A stretch of 64,000 nt of DNA from Atopobium sp. oral taxon 416 (lineage in GTDB: Bacteria; Actinomycetota; Coriobacteriia; Coriobacteriales; Atopobiaceae): positions 2,914,001 to 2,978,000 of the forward strand of contig NZ_CP072380.1 of NCBI RefSeq assembly GCF_018128285.1, in the 5' to 3' direction. The notes below the pieces were generated by a model, which did not search any database, was not told where the DNA came from, and saw only the letters and a program-made list of their open reading frames with translations. Shown here piece by piece: positions 1 through 8,994 of this stretch. Positions within the stretch are counted from its first letter, which is position 1, and every line of letters begins with the position of its first letter. The position numbers were made by a program, and so were the translations under genes.

Positions 1-217
1 TAGGATTGGCGCGGTTGCCACACAGGCTGCTGTTTCCCTATTTCCAAAGGGCTACGACAGACCATAGCTTCACCAGAAGCATGGTATTCTGAGGTGGTTT
101 ATCACACTATGTTTGACGGAGCGATCATGAGCAACCTGTTGGAGACATTCACCTTCCGGATGTAGCGAACACTGTCCTCATCTGGTATTCCTACGTTTCG
201 AAAGAGGTTTCCACCAC

Positions 218-1174
218 ATGCCTATCAATATCCCCGACGACCTCCCCGCCAAAAAGATCCTACACAGGGAACACATCTTCGCACTTGAGGAGGAGGCAGC
301 AAACGAACAGCAGATCCGCCCGTTGCATATTGTCCTGCTCAATCTGATGCCCAACAAGATCGAGACCGAGACCCAGATCCTGCGCCTGATCTCAAAGTCC
401 CCGCTGCAGGTGGACTGCGACTTCATGCGCGTTTCCACCCATGAGGCGCGCCACGTCTCGAAAGACCACCTCGTCAAGTTCTATGAGACCCTCGACACCT
501 ATCAGAACAATGACTATGATGGGCTGATCATCACGGGTGCCCCGGTGGAACAGCTCGAGTTTGAGCAGGTAGACTACTGGAACGAGCTCAAAGAGATCAT
601 GGCATGGGCAGATGAACACGTGCTCTCCACGATGTATCTGTGCTGGGGCGCGATGGCAAAGCTCTATGCAAGCTATGGGATCCCCAAGATCGAACTGCCT
701 GAGAAGCTCTTCGGGATCTTCCCGCAGCGGCTCTGCGATGAGTACGACTTCCTCACGAACGGGTTTGACGACGTGCACTACATGCCGCACTCCCGCCATG
801 CGATGCTCGATGAGTCGAAACTCAGGGAACACCCGGAACTGCAGGTGCTTTCAGAGGGCATCACGAGCGGCCCGGCTATCATCGCTACCCGGGACTTCCA
901 CGAGATCTACCTCACCGGACACTTTGAGTATGGGCGCACGACACTCGCTGAGGAGTACTGGCGCGACAAGACGGCAGGCAAGCCGATCAAGCTTCCGGTC
1001 AACTACTTCCCCGGGGACGACCCACACTACGAGCCCAGATTCACCTGGCGCGCCCATGCCAACCTACTCTACCGCAACTGGCTAAACTGGGTCTACCAGA
1101 TGACCTCCTACGACCTTGACGGGATCCCTCGCATGATCAAGTTCCTCAATCAGCACCTGGAGCAGAAGTTCTGA
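218..1174 (+). CDS. metA: Homoserine O-acyltransferase (probably O-acetyltransferase)
   Basis: MetA acylates the hydroxyl of L-homoserine, the first committed step of methionine synthesis in the cytoplasm. The 318-residue protein has the full MetA length. The nucleophile is Cys142 in the motif LCWGA, and His235 and Glu237 in TGHFEYGR complete the catalytic site. Residue 111 is Glu in ITGAPVEQLEFEQV. In this family Glu111 goes with acetyl-CoA use and Gly111 with succinyl-CoA use, so acetyl transfer is inferred despite the usual succinyltransferase label. The start is supported by AAAGAGG about nine bases before the ATG. It stands alone: the next stretch downstream is IS relic. Identity is secure; acyl donor is prediction. 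Confidence 0.93.
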   Translation: MPINIPDDLPAKKILHREHIFALEEEAANEQQIRPLHIVLLNLMPNKIETETQILRLISKSPLQVDCDFMRVSTHEARHVSKDHLVKFYETLDTYQNNDYDGLIITGAPVEQLEFEQVDYWNELKEIMAWADEHVLSTMYLCWGAMAKLYASYGIPKIELPEKLFGIFPQRLCDEYDFLTNGFDDVHYMPHSRHAMLDESKLREHPELQVLSEGITSGPAIIATRDFHEIYLTGHFEYGRTTLAEEYWRDKTAGKPIKLPVNYFPGDDPHYEPRFTWRAHANLLYRNWLNWVYQMTSYDLDGIPRMIKFLNQHLEQKF

Positions 1175-1195
1175 TCTATGGCACCTGTACAAGCC

Positions 1196-1462
1196 CTAGA
1201 GAAACGCTGATTAATGCCCATAACGTGTTGGAGAGGACCGACCACACGGCTTTTTGCGGCCGGCATGCGGGAAAGGATGCCCATCCAGTACGTGCAGAAG
1301 CCGCTGTCCTTACATCTGTCCTGCCCCATGTGCCGCAAGAGGCCCCAAGACAGATCAAGCGACTCTGGGAGCCGGGCTAAGCAGCCTGCCGGCAAAAGAT
1401 GCACATGGCGAGGTTTGCAAGGGCGAGAAAGACTCGAGTGTGCAGGAGGTCTTCTCTATCCC
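1196..1462 (-). mobile_element. IS5-family 3' end relic with inverted repeat and CTAG target
   Basis: The target tetranucleotide CTAG (1196-1199) is followed by the IS5-type terminal repeat AGAAACGCTGATTAAT (1200-1215). The next ~245 bases are the reverse complement of the 3' end of the IS5-like copies at 34.55-34.81 kb and 63.83-64.0 kb. The relic is cut at about 1462, where the IS110 non-coding end begins. No transposase core remains. Confidence 0.75.
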
Positions 1463-1745
1463 ATTACAGTGAGAGACAGCCCCCTGGGGACTTCTTCGAG
1501 CTTTGGGGTTTTCGACAATGAAGTGCCTGCGGATTCCCTAACCTTGTAGATGGCCCTGAAAGGGGCTGCTGGCTAGCCTTCCCCGGATAGCCGTATGTCC
1601 CTGTCTCTTACGAAGGCCCGGGAGGTGTTGCTGCTAAGGGATGGTGGTCTGTCTGAGAACGGCTGATAGGGATGTGCCACACGATAAGCAGGGTAGTGTG
1701 GATGTCCGCCCCTCAGACACGCGGGACAGTAAGGAAAGTACCACC
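1463..1745 (+). ncRNA. IS110 left-end non-coding region, bridge-RNA candidate
   Basis: This stretch precedes an IS110-type transposase, where IS110-group elements carry the bridge RNA that names target and donor. A second copy lies in reverse at 35665-35922. Possible stems include CCACAC (1677-1682) with GTGTGG (1696-1701), TGTCC with GGGACA (about 1703-1728), and GGCTA/TAGCC near 1570-1592. The two copies differ in a cluster around 1590-1612 while flanking parts agree. The RNA role is inferred from position and structure only. Confidence 0.4.
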
Positions 1746-2977
1746 ATGGAGTGCAAGCAGAAAGACTGGTTCGGGCCGCAGCGCTTCTATCTCGGGATAG
1801 ATGTCAGGAGGCCATTTCACTGGGCAGTGAACCTGAAACCGGGTGGCACCATCGCGATCAGCTACAGGCAGGACAGGTGCCAGGAGAACATCGAGGCTCT
1901 GCTCGACGAGGCGGAATCGGGCGCCCTGGTCAATTGTGGACCAGAAGAACAACATCGGCTCGCTTATCGTGTACAGGTGGTGCGCGAAAAGGATCGATGT
2001 TGGATACCTTCCGGGGAAGGCGATGAAGTACGCCCGGAAGATGTTTCCCCGGAACCGCGAAGAATGACCGAGCAGATACCGATCTCATCGCGCAGGTAGG
2101 GATCGGGATCAGGACGGCCATCAGGCCGATCGCCGAGACCGACGACCTCAGCGTCTGCGTCTCGCTGCTGTCCTTACAGCTCGCATATGCCACGAGGCGC
2201 GCCGGCCCGCAACAGGCTCCATGCGGTGCTTCTTAAGTCCGACCCCGCCGCCGAGCCCGCCGTGCAGCTCTCGAGCGCCTGGCAGCTCGGGGCGATGGCC
2301 GAATACGCAGGGGCAAAGAGCCTTGCCGCGGCAGGCAGGAGGCACTACTGCACGCTGTGCGCGAGACACGGCGTCTCCGCCCGGGCAAGGGATGCCTTCT
2401 GGAAGCTGTCCCACGCTCCCCCCACGTCCTTCCATCCCGATGCGAAGGACATGCTGGCAAGCAGCCTTGCCAGGGAGATCCTCGCGGCCAGCTCCGAGAG
2501 GGGCGGAGCTCTCCGCGGAGCTGGGACGCCTGCTCCAGGACGATAAGACCTACCGCTGCCTGCTTACCATCTTGGGCATAGGGCCCAAGAGTGCCTCGGC
2601 GCTCGCCACCTCGATCGACACCTCACTCTTCCTAAGAGACAGCAAACTTGCCGCATACTGCGGCCTTACTCCCGCAGACCATGATTCCGGGTCGTCCATA
2701 AGGTCGCAGAGGGACGCCCATAAAGGCAACAAGGCGCTGAAGAACCTGCTCATATTCAGCTGCAACTCCCTCGTGGGGACGAAGAAGCGCTTCGGGAAGC
2801 ACTACGATGCTTGGCATCGCCAAGGGCATGAGGCACAACAAGGCACTCAAGGCAGTGGCCCGCAAGATGTCCGAGGGACATTCCAAGCTCGAGGCGATAC
2901 GATGCGTCAAGCGATACATAGCGCGCGAGCTGTACTACGACATCATTGCCCAGAACCGCATGCCCAAAACGACTTGA
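1746..2977 (+). pseudogene. IS110-family transposase, multiply frameshifted
   Basis: The reading starts at an ATG (1746) and shows the N-terminal RuvC-like DEDD start FYLGIDVRRPFHWAVNL, then changes frame near 1935, 2070, 2230 and 2500. The C-terminal transposase domain reads LLTILGIGPKSASALATSID and later AYCGLTPADHDSGSS, with the usual basic tail (HKGNKALKNLL). The final segment, CVKRYIARELYYDIIAQN, is again in another frame and stops near 2977. No single frame covers the protein, so it cannot be active. The element continues through a ~110-base non-coding right end to about 3091; that end is also found at 6975-7055 on the other strand. Confidence 0.85.
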
Positions 2978-3099
2978 CAATTAGAAGGGCATCACAGAGA
3001 CCCCCTTGCACCCGCTCGATCTTAAAGGAAACAGGCATGACAGGAGAGGCTTGGAAAGCAGACCGACGCAGAAGGCGGCTGCAGGGGCCCTCGGTGTGA

Positions 3100-3537
3100 T
3101 TGCCTCCACTCTCTGCGATCTCAAGCTCGGGCGCTACTAGTTCTGGGATCTTGCACAGAGATACCATAGCGATAGACGATGGCTTTCCGATAGATACCGA
3201 TCCGGATCGGCTTGGGGATTGACACCAATAGAAGTATCAGGAGCGCTTCAACGCAGACCAAAGGCTGTACTGGTATTCCCCTCGGCAGGATCCCTCATTC
3301 GCCTTATGAAAGCGGTGCTTGCCGATATAGAGGAGAAGTAGCCGTCTTGCCACTGACATCTCTGAGAAGAGCATGCAGCTGCTTGAGGAGATGGATAGAC
3401 AGCCGAGGCATACCCTTTCCGACGAAGCAAGAAAGCGAATAGACGAGCTTGCACAGCAGAGCATACAGATCGAACTAGGCAAGATTCACGAGACGGGAGA
3501 AGTGGCACAGAGATGGTATAGAATTAAGCCATTCTAA
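3100..3537 (+). pseudogene. Unidentified protein fragment, frame-broken
   Basis: Two readable stretches lie between an IS110 right end and an IS5 end. The first reads GALGVIASTLCDLKLGRY then a stop then FWDLAQRYHSDRRWLSDRYR. The second ends in LSDEARKRIDELAQQSIQIE and RWYRIKPF before a stop at about 3537, with at least one frame change near 3338. The amino-acid composition looks coding, with a helical, charged C-terminus, but I do not recognise the family. It may be chromosomal or IS-borne. Confidence 0.3.
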
Positions 3538-3552
3538 GGGGCTGGTACGGTG

Positions 3553-3681
3553 CATGGGGCAGGACGGCGGTTTCTGCACGTGCTGGATGGGCATCCTTGC
3601 CTGCCTTTCCCGCATGCCGGCTGCGAAAGACCACGTGGTCGGTCTCCTCTGGCACGTCATGGGGCATTAATCATCGTTTCC
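3553..3681 (+). mobile_element. IS5-family 3' end relic
   Basis: The segment matches the last ~130 bases of the IS5-like copies at 34.66-34.81 kb and 63.9 kb. It ends in the terminal repeat ATTAATCATCGTTTCC (3666-3681) followed by the expected target CTAG (3682-3685). The rest of the element is missing on the left. Confidence 0.75.
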
Positions 3682-3687
3682 CTAGAA

Positions 3688-3819
3688 GAGGGCCTCATCG
3701 GCGAGATGACTGAAGAGACGATCCGGTCCATGGGATACATCGGCCGTGCCGGCATGCACCCCGCGGACGTTGAGATCCTGAATATCGTGATCGGAAAGAT
3801 GGTCTGCCAGGTCGCATAG
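3688..3819 (+). pseudogene. C-terminal fragment of an unknown enzyme
   Basis: About 43 residues remain in frame directly after the IS5 end, ending at a stop at 3819. The segment contains TIRSMGYIGRAGMHPADVEI and then LNIVIGK. The GxIGRxGMxxxDxEIL pattern recalls the C-terminal end of serine/cysteine desulfidase-like (UPF0597-type) proteins, but this is a memory-level match only. The 5' part was removed by the IS5 insertion or a later deletion. Confidence 0.3.
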
Positions 3820-4058
3820 GGCTCAAGCACCTTTGATAGCAGAAGCAACGATCTGCACAGCAAGCTCCGTGCTCTCCACGCTTGGATGCCTGCCATCACA
3901 TGCTTAGAGCTGCTCGGCGAGGCGTGCTCCTCCCCCCACATGGATCTCGACCTCACGAGAAAGCTCCTTGCTCAGAAGATCCGGCAGGCCATTGGTACGC
4001 GTGAAGCTGTTGCCAAACATCAGGGCGCAGGATGTATCGATGCCCATAAGAGGCGCAC

Positions 4059-4490
4059 TCACATCTTCTCGAACAGACGAATGACTATATTCATTGCTTC
4101 GTCGTGCTCTGAGTGTTCTTCGGGAGCCAGCTGAGCGAAGGACTCTTCTACCTTTCTCTCTGTCCCTTCAATATGGATCCCGAGGTAGGGGTGCCCCTCA
4201 TCCGTAAGGCTCACAATGTGGCTTCTGCCATCTTCCGGATCGCGCGCAAGTTCCACGAAGCCAAGCTTTCCGAGGCAGGAAACGATCTTCGAAATGTGCT
4301 GCTTCGACAGGAGGAGTTGCCTGGCCAGCCCCTGCTGGCACAGCCCCTCGTTCCCATAGAGAGCTCCTCAAGCACTATCGTCTGCAACCAACAAGGCAAG
4401 CTCGCCTTTAAAGATATCGCAGTAGGGCACCATAATCTTCCGCACAAAGATCGTATGCAGCTGCCAGGCTAGTCTGTCCCTGAGATCCAT
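4059..4490 (-). pseudogene. MarR-family transcriptional regulator with in-frame TGA
   Basis: A 143-codon frame runs from an ATG at 4490, preceded by GAGGAGG, to a stop at 4059. It is interrupted by a single TGA at about 4368-4370. The winged-helix part after the stop reads LARQLLLSKQHISKIVSCLG, then ELARDPEDGRSHIVSLTDEG, the typical MarR recognition helix and wing. The N-terminal ~40 residues (MDLRDRLAWQLHTIFVRKI) are the dimerisation helix. Apart from the stop the frame is clean, so inactivation looks recent. The natural target may have been the lost gene whose pieces lie around 3.7-4.0 kb, but nothing proves it. Confidence 0.65.
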
Positions 4491-5028
4491 CCGTCCTCCT
4501 CGGCGTTTCGCTATCCACAACGTCCTGTCCACCCTCACGGTATTACAGAAGACAGCATGACCGCCCGCTGCTATGCAGTCAGAGAGAGCAGGCGCAGGGT
4601 TCTGCACCTGACGTGGATACCCGTCGACATGGAGATACCGCTATGCGTCGTACTCATTCTTCGGCATCTTGCCCATGCCGGCAGAACTAAGTGCATCTCC
4701 AGACAAGGCGGACTCGCATCCTCTGGCCGGTTCTGCGTTTGGCTCTTCTCCGCTTATGCGTTCAAAGGTCACAGGCTCCTTGGCAGGGAGACGCAGATCG
4801 AGGAGAGACTTTTCGCCAGCACAATCTGGCTCTACAGCACCTGAAGGGCGCGGTGCCCACTTCATGCAGGATGCTTTTTGCATGTTCCTTGATCCCACAT
4901 CGATGCTGGCACAGACCATAGCTGTCTTTGCACTGCACATCATGTTCCCCCAAGAACATCAAAGCTTGTGGCTTCTCGTCGGGACAGGCCATCCGGTACG
5001 GCCGGCAAACCTGTCTCTACCTTGAAGA
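4491..5028. other. Intergenic stretch without a recognised gene
   Basis: Short frames exist on both strands (for example 4641-4943 and 4762-4992 on the minus strand), but none has family motifs, a convincing ribosome site or consistent codon use. It lies between the broken marR and the 3' end of nfo and may be the remains of a lost gene. Confidence 0.4.
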
Positions 5029-5931
5029 CTATGCCTTCTTCTGAGCCTTGTCATCAGCAGCTTTGAGCAGCGCTTCGGCTTCCTCGAGCGAAGCTCCCCG
5101 TGCAAGTGCCCGCAGCGCCGAGATCTCGCGCCGGTAACCGGAAAGCTCGTTCGGTGTCTCCAGTATCATCGGAAGGCCGCTCGTACGTGGGTTCGTCACG
5201 ATCTTCTGGAAGACAGCAAGGCCGAGTGTGCCCTGGCCGAGCCTTTCATGGCGATCCTTGTGGGAAGCAAGGGGATTCTTCGAATCGTTCAGATGCAGTG
5301 CCTTCAAGCGCTCGAGGCCGATCACGTGATCGAACTCGTCGAGCACGCCGTCAAGGTCCTCTGCTATCGGATAGCCCGCATCGTTCACGTGGCAGGTGTC
5401 GAGGCAGACGCCCATGAGCTCGTCGTGTTCAACGCCCTCGAGGATACGCTCGATCTCCTCGAATGTGCGGCCCACTTCGGTCCCCTTTCCTGCCATGGTC
5501 TCGAGCAGCACCATGGTCTTCTGGCCAGGCACGAGTACCTGGTTGAGTCCTTCGACAATGAGTCGGATTCCTTCGTCTGCCCCCTGCTTCAGATGGTTGC
5601 CCGGATGAAAATTGAGGTAGTTGCCGGGCAGCTCTTCCATGCGCTCGATATCGGATGCGAAGGCTTGCCGCGTATACTCCACGACATCTGGCTTCGCAGA
5701 GCACAGATTCATCGTATAGGGAGCATGTGCCACGAGCTTGCCGAACTGGTGGCGCTCCATAAGATCAAGGAGCGCCTGCACATCGGCAGAATCTGGCACC
5801 TTGCCCTTGCCACCCCGGGGATTCCTTGTAAAGAAAGCAAACGTGTTCGCGCCGATCTCGAGCGCGCACTTCCCCATCGCCTCATAGCCCTTCGACGTCG
5901 AGAGATGACAGCCTACCACGATGTCGCCCAT
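5029..5931 (-). CDS. nfo: Endonuclease IV (AP endonuclease)
   Basis: Nfo cleaves DNA 5' of abasic sites in base-excision repair, using a three-zinc centre in a TIM barrel. Metal-ligand motifs are visible in order: VGCHLSTSKGYEAM near the N-terminus, KLVAHAPYTMNL, YLNFHPGNHLKQGADEGI, LLETMAGKGTEVG, GVCLDTCHVNDAGYP, LHLNDSKNPLASHKDRHE and MILETP. The length of about 300 residues fits the family. The start at 5931 (MGDIVVGCHLS) is chosen because AGGAAGG lies nine bases before it; an upstream in-frame start would add 11 residues and has no site. It is a single-gene unit, not obviously in an operon. Confidence 0.93.
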   Translation of the reverse strand: MGDIVVGCHLSTSKGYEAMGKCALEIGANTFAFFTRNPRGGKGKVPDSADVQALLDLMERHQFGKLVAHAPYTMNLCSAKPDVVEYTRQAFASDIERMEELPGNYLNFHPGNHLKQGADEGIRLIVEGLNQVLVPGQKTMVLLETMAGKGTEVGRTFEEIERILEGVEHDELMGVCLDTCHVNDAGYPIAEDLDGVLDEFDHVIGLERLKALHLNDSKNPLASHKDRHERLGQGTLGLAVFQKIVTNPRTSGLPMILETPNELSGYRREISALRALARGASLEEAEALLKAADDKAQKKA

Positions 5932-6040
5932 AGCCTCATACCTTCCTACCCAGACTGTATCCACAGCGATTCTATGCCCACCTGAAGGCTAGCCGCAAAA
6001 GAGCAGAAAGGCTGCAGATGCATGCACTGGCCTCTGACAG

Positions 6041-6077
6041 AAAAAGGCAGCCCGGGATACCTTCCCAGACTGCCTTG
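6041..6077 (-). terminator. Intrinsic terminator of bioY
   Basis: On the minus strand the stem AAGGCAG pairs with CTGCCTT around a ~19-base loop, followed by a T-rich tail. It sits about 30 bases after the bioY stop codon. Confidence 0.6.
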
Positions 6078-6107
6078 ATGAACTTCATAGAGAGTGCGGG
6101 CTGCGCC

Positions 6108-6725
6108 TCAGCGATGCATACTGTCTGCGACGATATGCCCTACCCCCAAGACAGATGCCACAAGGCCTGCCTTTATGAGGTCAAAAACGACGAAGGGAGC
6201 GACGCCTGCTGCAAAGGCAGCGGAAACAGAAAGATGCACGACGAGCACGAGCTGCGCCCATCCACAAAGATAGACAGCTCCTATCATTGCGACGAGAGAG
6301 ATGAAGGCGGACACGGCCCAAGGAAGGTGCGTCTTCGAGAGCTTGGAGAGAAGGAACGATCCTACCCAAGCACCGGCAATGAAGCCGAGGATGAAACCGC
6401 CGGTAGGGCCTGCCAGGCGCCACACGCCGCCCATGCCACCTGCAAAGACCGGCAGGCCGCACGCACCGGCTGCAGCATAGGCGGCAGCAGCCGATGCGGC
6501 CTCTTTCGGCTTCAGCGTTGCAGCAATAAAGCCAAGCGCCAGGATCTGGAGCGTGAAGGGCACGGGCTGAAGCGGAATCTCGAGATTCGCACAGAGCGCA
6601 AGCGCCACAGCTCCGACCGCGATGCACAGAACGCTTGCCTTTGTACTGCTGCTGCGCACAAGGCCAGGGAGACCAGTTGCGACTGGTGCACTTTCGAGAA
6701 CCACGTCATTCATTTTCTTTCTCAT
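6108..6725 (-). CDS. bioY: BioY-type biotin transporter (ECF substrate-binding protein)
   Basis: BioY is the membrane S-component that captures biotin, alone or with an ECF energising module. The ~205-residue protein has about six hydrophobic segments. Family motifs are IPLQPVPFTLQILAL, then AAAYAAAGACGLPVFAGG, GPTGGFILGFIAGAWVG and the final PFVVFDLIKAGLVASVLG. The start at 6725 (MRKKMNDVVLES) has AAAGGAA seven bases upstream; a longer frame would read through the upstream repeats, so it is rejected. No ECF ATPase or biotin synthesis genes are adjacent. The leader carries two identical 38-bp repeats that may hold an operator. Confidence 0.9.
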   Translation of the reverse strand: MRKKMNDVVLESAPVATGLPGLVRSSSTKASVLCIAVGAVALALCANLEIPLQPVPFTLQILALGFIAATLKPKEAASAAAAYAAAGACGLPVFAGGMGGVWRLAGPTGGFILGFIAGAWVGSFLLSKLSKTHLPWAVSAFISLVAMIGAVYLCGWAQLVLVVHLSVSAAFAAGVAPFVVFDLIKAGLVASVLGVGHIVADSMHR

Positions 6726-6759
6726 TTCATTTCCTTTCGAGACAATCCGACAAGGAATA

Positions 6760-6863
6760 TATACAGCAAGCGTAGCAGTTCTGTCGCATGTCTCCCCATT
6801 GTTCTGCAGGGAAAGTTTCATAGAGTATACAGCAAGCGTAGCAGTTCTGTCGCATGTCTCCCC
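6760..6863 (-). repeat. Two identical 38-bp direct repeats upstream of bioY
   Basis: The same 38 bases occur at 6760-6797 and 6826-6863 (period 66). Each contains on the plus strand an imperfect inverted pair, ACAGCAAG ... GTTCTGT. The nearer copy ends 35 bases before the bioY start codon. The spacing and position suggest duplicated operator or promoter sites for a biotin-responsive regulator; this is inference. Confidence 0.55.
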
Positions 6864-6974
6864 TCTGCCTCTCATTCACGAAATCAGACTGAAATATAGA
6901 CACGGTCTCATACTTTAGCATGAGATGTATATTTTAGCGGGTGTCTACATCGCTGCCTCTGCTGCGAAGGTCGG

Positions 6975-8010
6975 CCCCTGCAGCTGCCTTCTGCGTCGGT
7001 CTGTTTACCAAGCCTCTCCTGCCATGCCTGCCTCCTTTAAGATCGAGCGGGTGTGTGAGGGGGCGGTTATGCCTTGCGCGCTATGTAGCGCTTCAGGCAG
7101 CGGCGTATCTCCCTGGCGCTTCAGGCAGCGGCGTATCTCCCTGTCGCAGAGCCCTTCTTTGCGCCTTCTTTTGTGCATATGCGATGGTTCTCGGATCGAT
7201 CTTCCACCTGTGAATGACAATCACGTGCAGCACCCTGTTCGCGCACCTGTCCCTTCCGTGGTAGAGCCTGTAGCGCTCGCTCCCCTCGATGCCTTGAGGG
7301 GCGATGCGCCGCACAGCACCGCGAAGGTCGCCTTCGAGCGCATGCACTTTGGGTTTCCCCCTTTGCGATTGCCACGTCGCTGCAGTCGACAGACACCTCC
7401 GACGAAGCGTACCTGTACAGGATGCTGGCTGTGCCCAACCCTGCAAAGGAGGTGTATGACCTCACGAGGCTCTCGTGTACCACATAGAGCGCCTGCAGCG
7501 CAGCCCTGAGTGCATCTGCGGCATCGCCCTTGCTGCAGATGCGTTTGCAGCCCGAGCGTGACGACCTCGTAGCAGGGGATGCCCCTTCCAGCAAGCTCCC
7601 CGGCCATCCTTGCGCCGTACGATCCGCTGCACCCCACGCCTGCCAACATCGAGATGCTTGTGGCAAAGATCCTGTCGGCGGCCTTTCGCTGTTGCAGGCA
7701 GCTGCTCCAAGCACAGCTTTCTGCCGCGGATGTCGACGACGGAGAGCCAGTTTGTATCTGCATGCGTGTCGCCTCCAGCCCAGAGCTCCCCTTCGGGCAC
7801 ATTTTCGTAATCGACATCTATGATGGCCTTCCTTCTCTGCCAGAAAGCCCTGCATGAACAGCACTTCGATGGGAGGGTGCGGCTTTTGCAGCTGGCAGTT
7901 TGTCCCCAGGCTTCTATCAGGCCACGCCGTCGGCGGGACACGGCTGTACAACATGGGACAGAAGGACAGCCTTGAGGTGTCACCATGCTGCATGTTGTGC
8001 CATGCAGTCT
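6975..8010 (-). pseudogene. IS110-family transposase relic (second subtype)
   Basis: On the minus strand the N-terminal DEDD domain starts GGDTHADTNWLSVVDIRG, typical of actinobacterial IS110, followed after frame changes by SGSYGARMAGELAGRG and KGDAADALRAALQALYVVHE. The C-terminal remnant includes RTIAYAQKKAQRRA and the CLKRYIAR-type end. At least five frame breaks are present and the middle of the transposase domain is shortened. The right end (7055-6975) is the same non-coding segment found after the IS110 copy at 2978-3091, although the transposases differ. Confidence 0.75.
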
Positions 8011-8189
8011 GCACTCTGCAGGCTGATACACACTATCGGAGAACGTTGTTGGTATAGATGCGCTTCCTGAAGGCTGAGGGGAGATCCACAAATACGTCAA
8101 GACATCTGGTTTTTGCCTTCTCTAAACACCCGGTTACTGAAGAGCTGATAGCCTGAAAGCTTATCGTTGTGCTGCACGCTATGAACCAT

Positions 8190-8760
8190 GTACCATATCT
8201 GGGTCTTTCCCCTTGAAGACCTTAGAGATGACTGCTGCGATCTGAGCGCACTTCTCTTTGGTTTTCCCTTTGCTGATCACATCACGCTCTGGATACACAG
8301 CGCAGCGTTGCCACGACGATGTAGGATAGACCTCACGAACTGCATGCTTTAGTCCTTCATGGGCATCTGAGGTTGTGCAGGTAACACCTGTAATACCGCG
8401 TGCTTTGAGGTCCTCTAAGAAGGGTTTTTATCCCTTGCAGTTCTCTGTATCCAGTACGGACAGTCCCACAACATGCCGGTATCCTATGTCATCTAAGATG
8501 ATAGCTCTAACCACTGCAGGGTTAGAGACTCTGCAGCTCTCTTTGCACTTGATGCAGGTGACATCCAACCAAAGAAGCGGGAGGGTGAAGTTTTCAAAGT
8601 GGCGTTCCCTCAATTTTTCTACCTCGTGGTCAAGTGGGGCACACATCCTTGATATCTGGCTTCTCGATAGGCCAGATGCCCCGCTCTTCATTGGCACTTT
8701 TGCTGCTTTTCTAGTAGGTTGTCCCTTCTTTCTTATAGAGCTCGTAGGCAACACCGATCA
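8190..8760 (-). pseudogene. IS256-family (mutator) transposase, C-terminally truncated
   Basis: The minus-strand reading gives GLSRSQISRMCAPLDHEVEK, then the first catalytic Asp in LLWLDVTCIKCKE, a VVRAIILDDIGYRHVVGLSV strand, and the second Asp in TTSDAHEGLKHAVREVYPTS followed by SWQRC. This is the order of IS256 transposases. The frame is broken near 8425. The third acidic residue and the C-terminal third are missing. Confidence 0.8.
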
Positions 8761-8789
8761 GTGCGACATCGGCTCTTTGGTAACGCTTG

Positions 8790-8973
8790 AGAATCTCAGG
8801 TTGAAGCGGATGGCAGCGCATCTGGAGAGATCGCCGCAAGGCTCGGCGACGAGCCCATCAGAATTAGTGAAATCGAGCACGAAGCAAGGAAGCGCTACGA
8901 GCTTTGGGATAGGTACTCGATGCTCTTCTCCGAAATCTGCAAGAGCCGCGAGATGCCTCTTAACACACACTAG
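8790..8973 (+). pseudogene. Detached XRE-like tail of an IS110 transposase
   Basis: The reading GEIAARLGDEPIRISEIEHE ARKRYELWDRYSMLF resembles the C-terminal tail of the IS110 transposase ending near 40425 (VAAALVTDHIRISKIEREAS). Both are followed by a related right end with TAGGAGCGTCATT. The rest of this element is gone, so only the helix-turn-helix-like tail and the end survive. Confidence 0.6.
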
Positions 8974-8994
8974 GAGCGTCATTTGGGATACTAT

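Noticed and set aside
1-60. SAM-riboswitch-like core on the minus strand (GGCAACC followed by GCCAATCC) at the left edge
   Set aside because: Only two short matches are visible, the expected upstream GATGAA-type element is not clear, and it points away from metA and off the window. A covariance search on flanking sequence would be needed.
6108-6875. Longer BioY start that translates the 38-bp repeats
   Set aside because: It would add 50 residues containing the same short peptide twice, with no ribosome site, while the internal ATG has AAAGGAA at a good distance.
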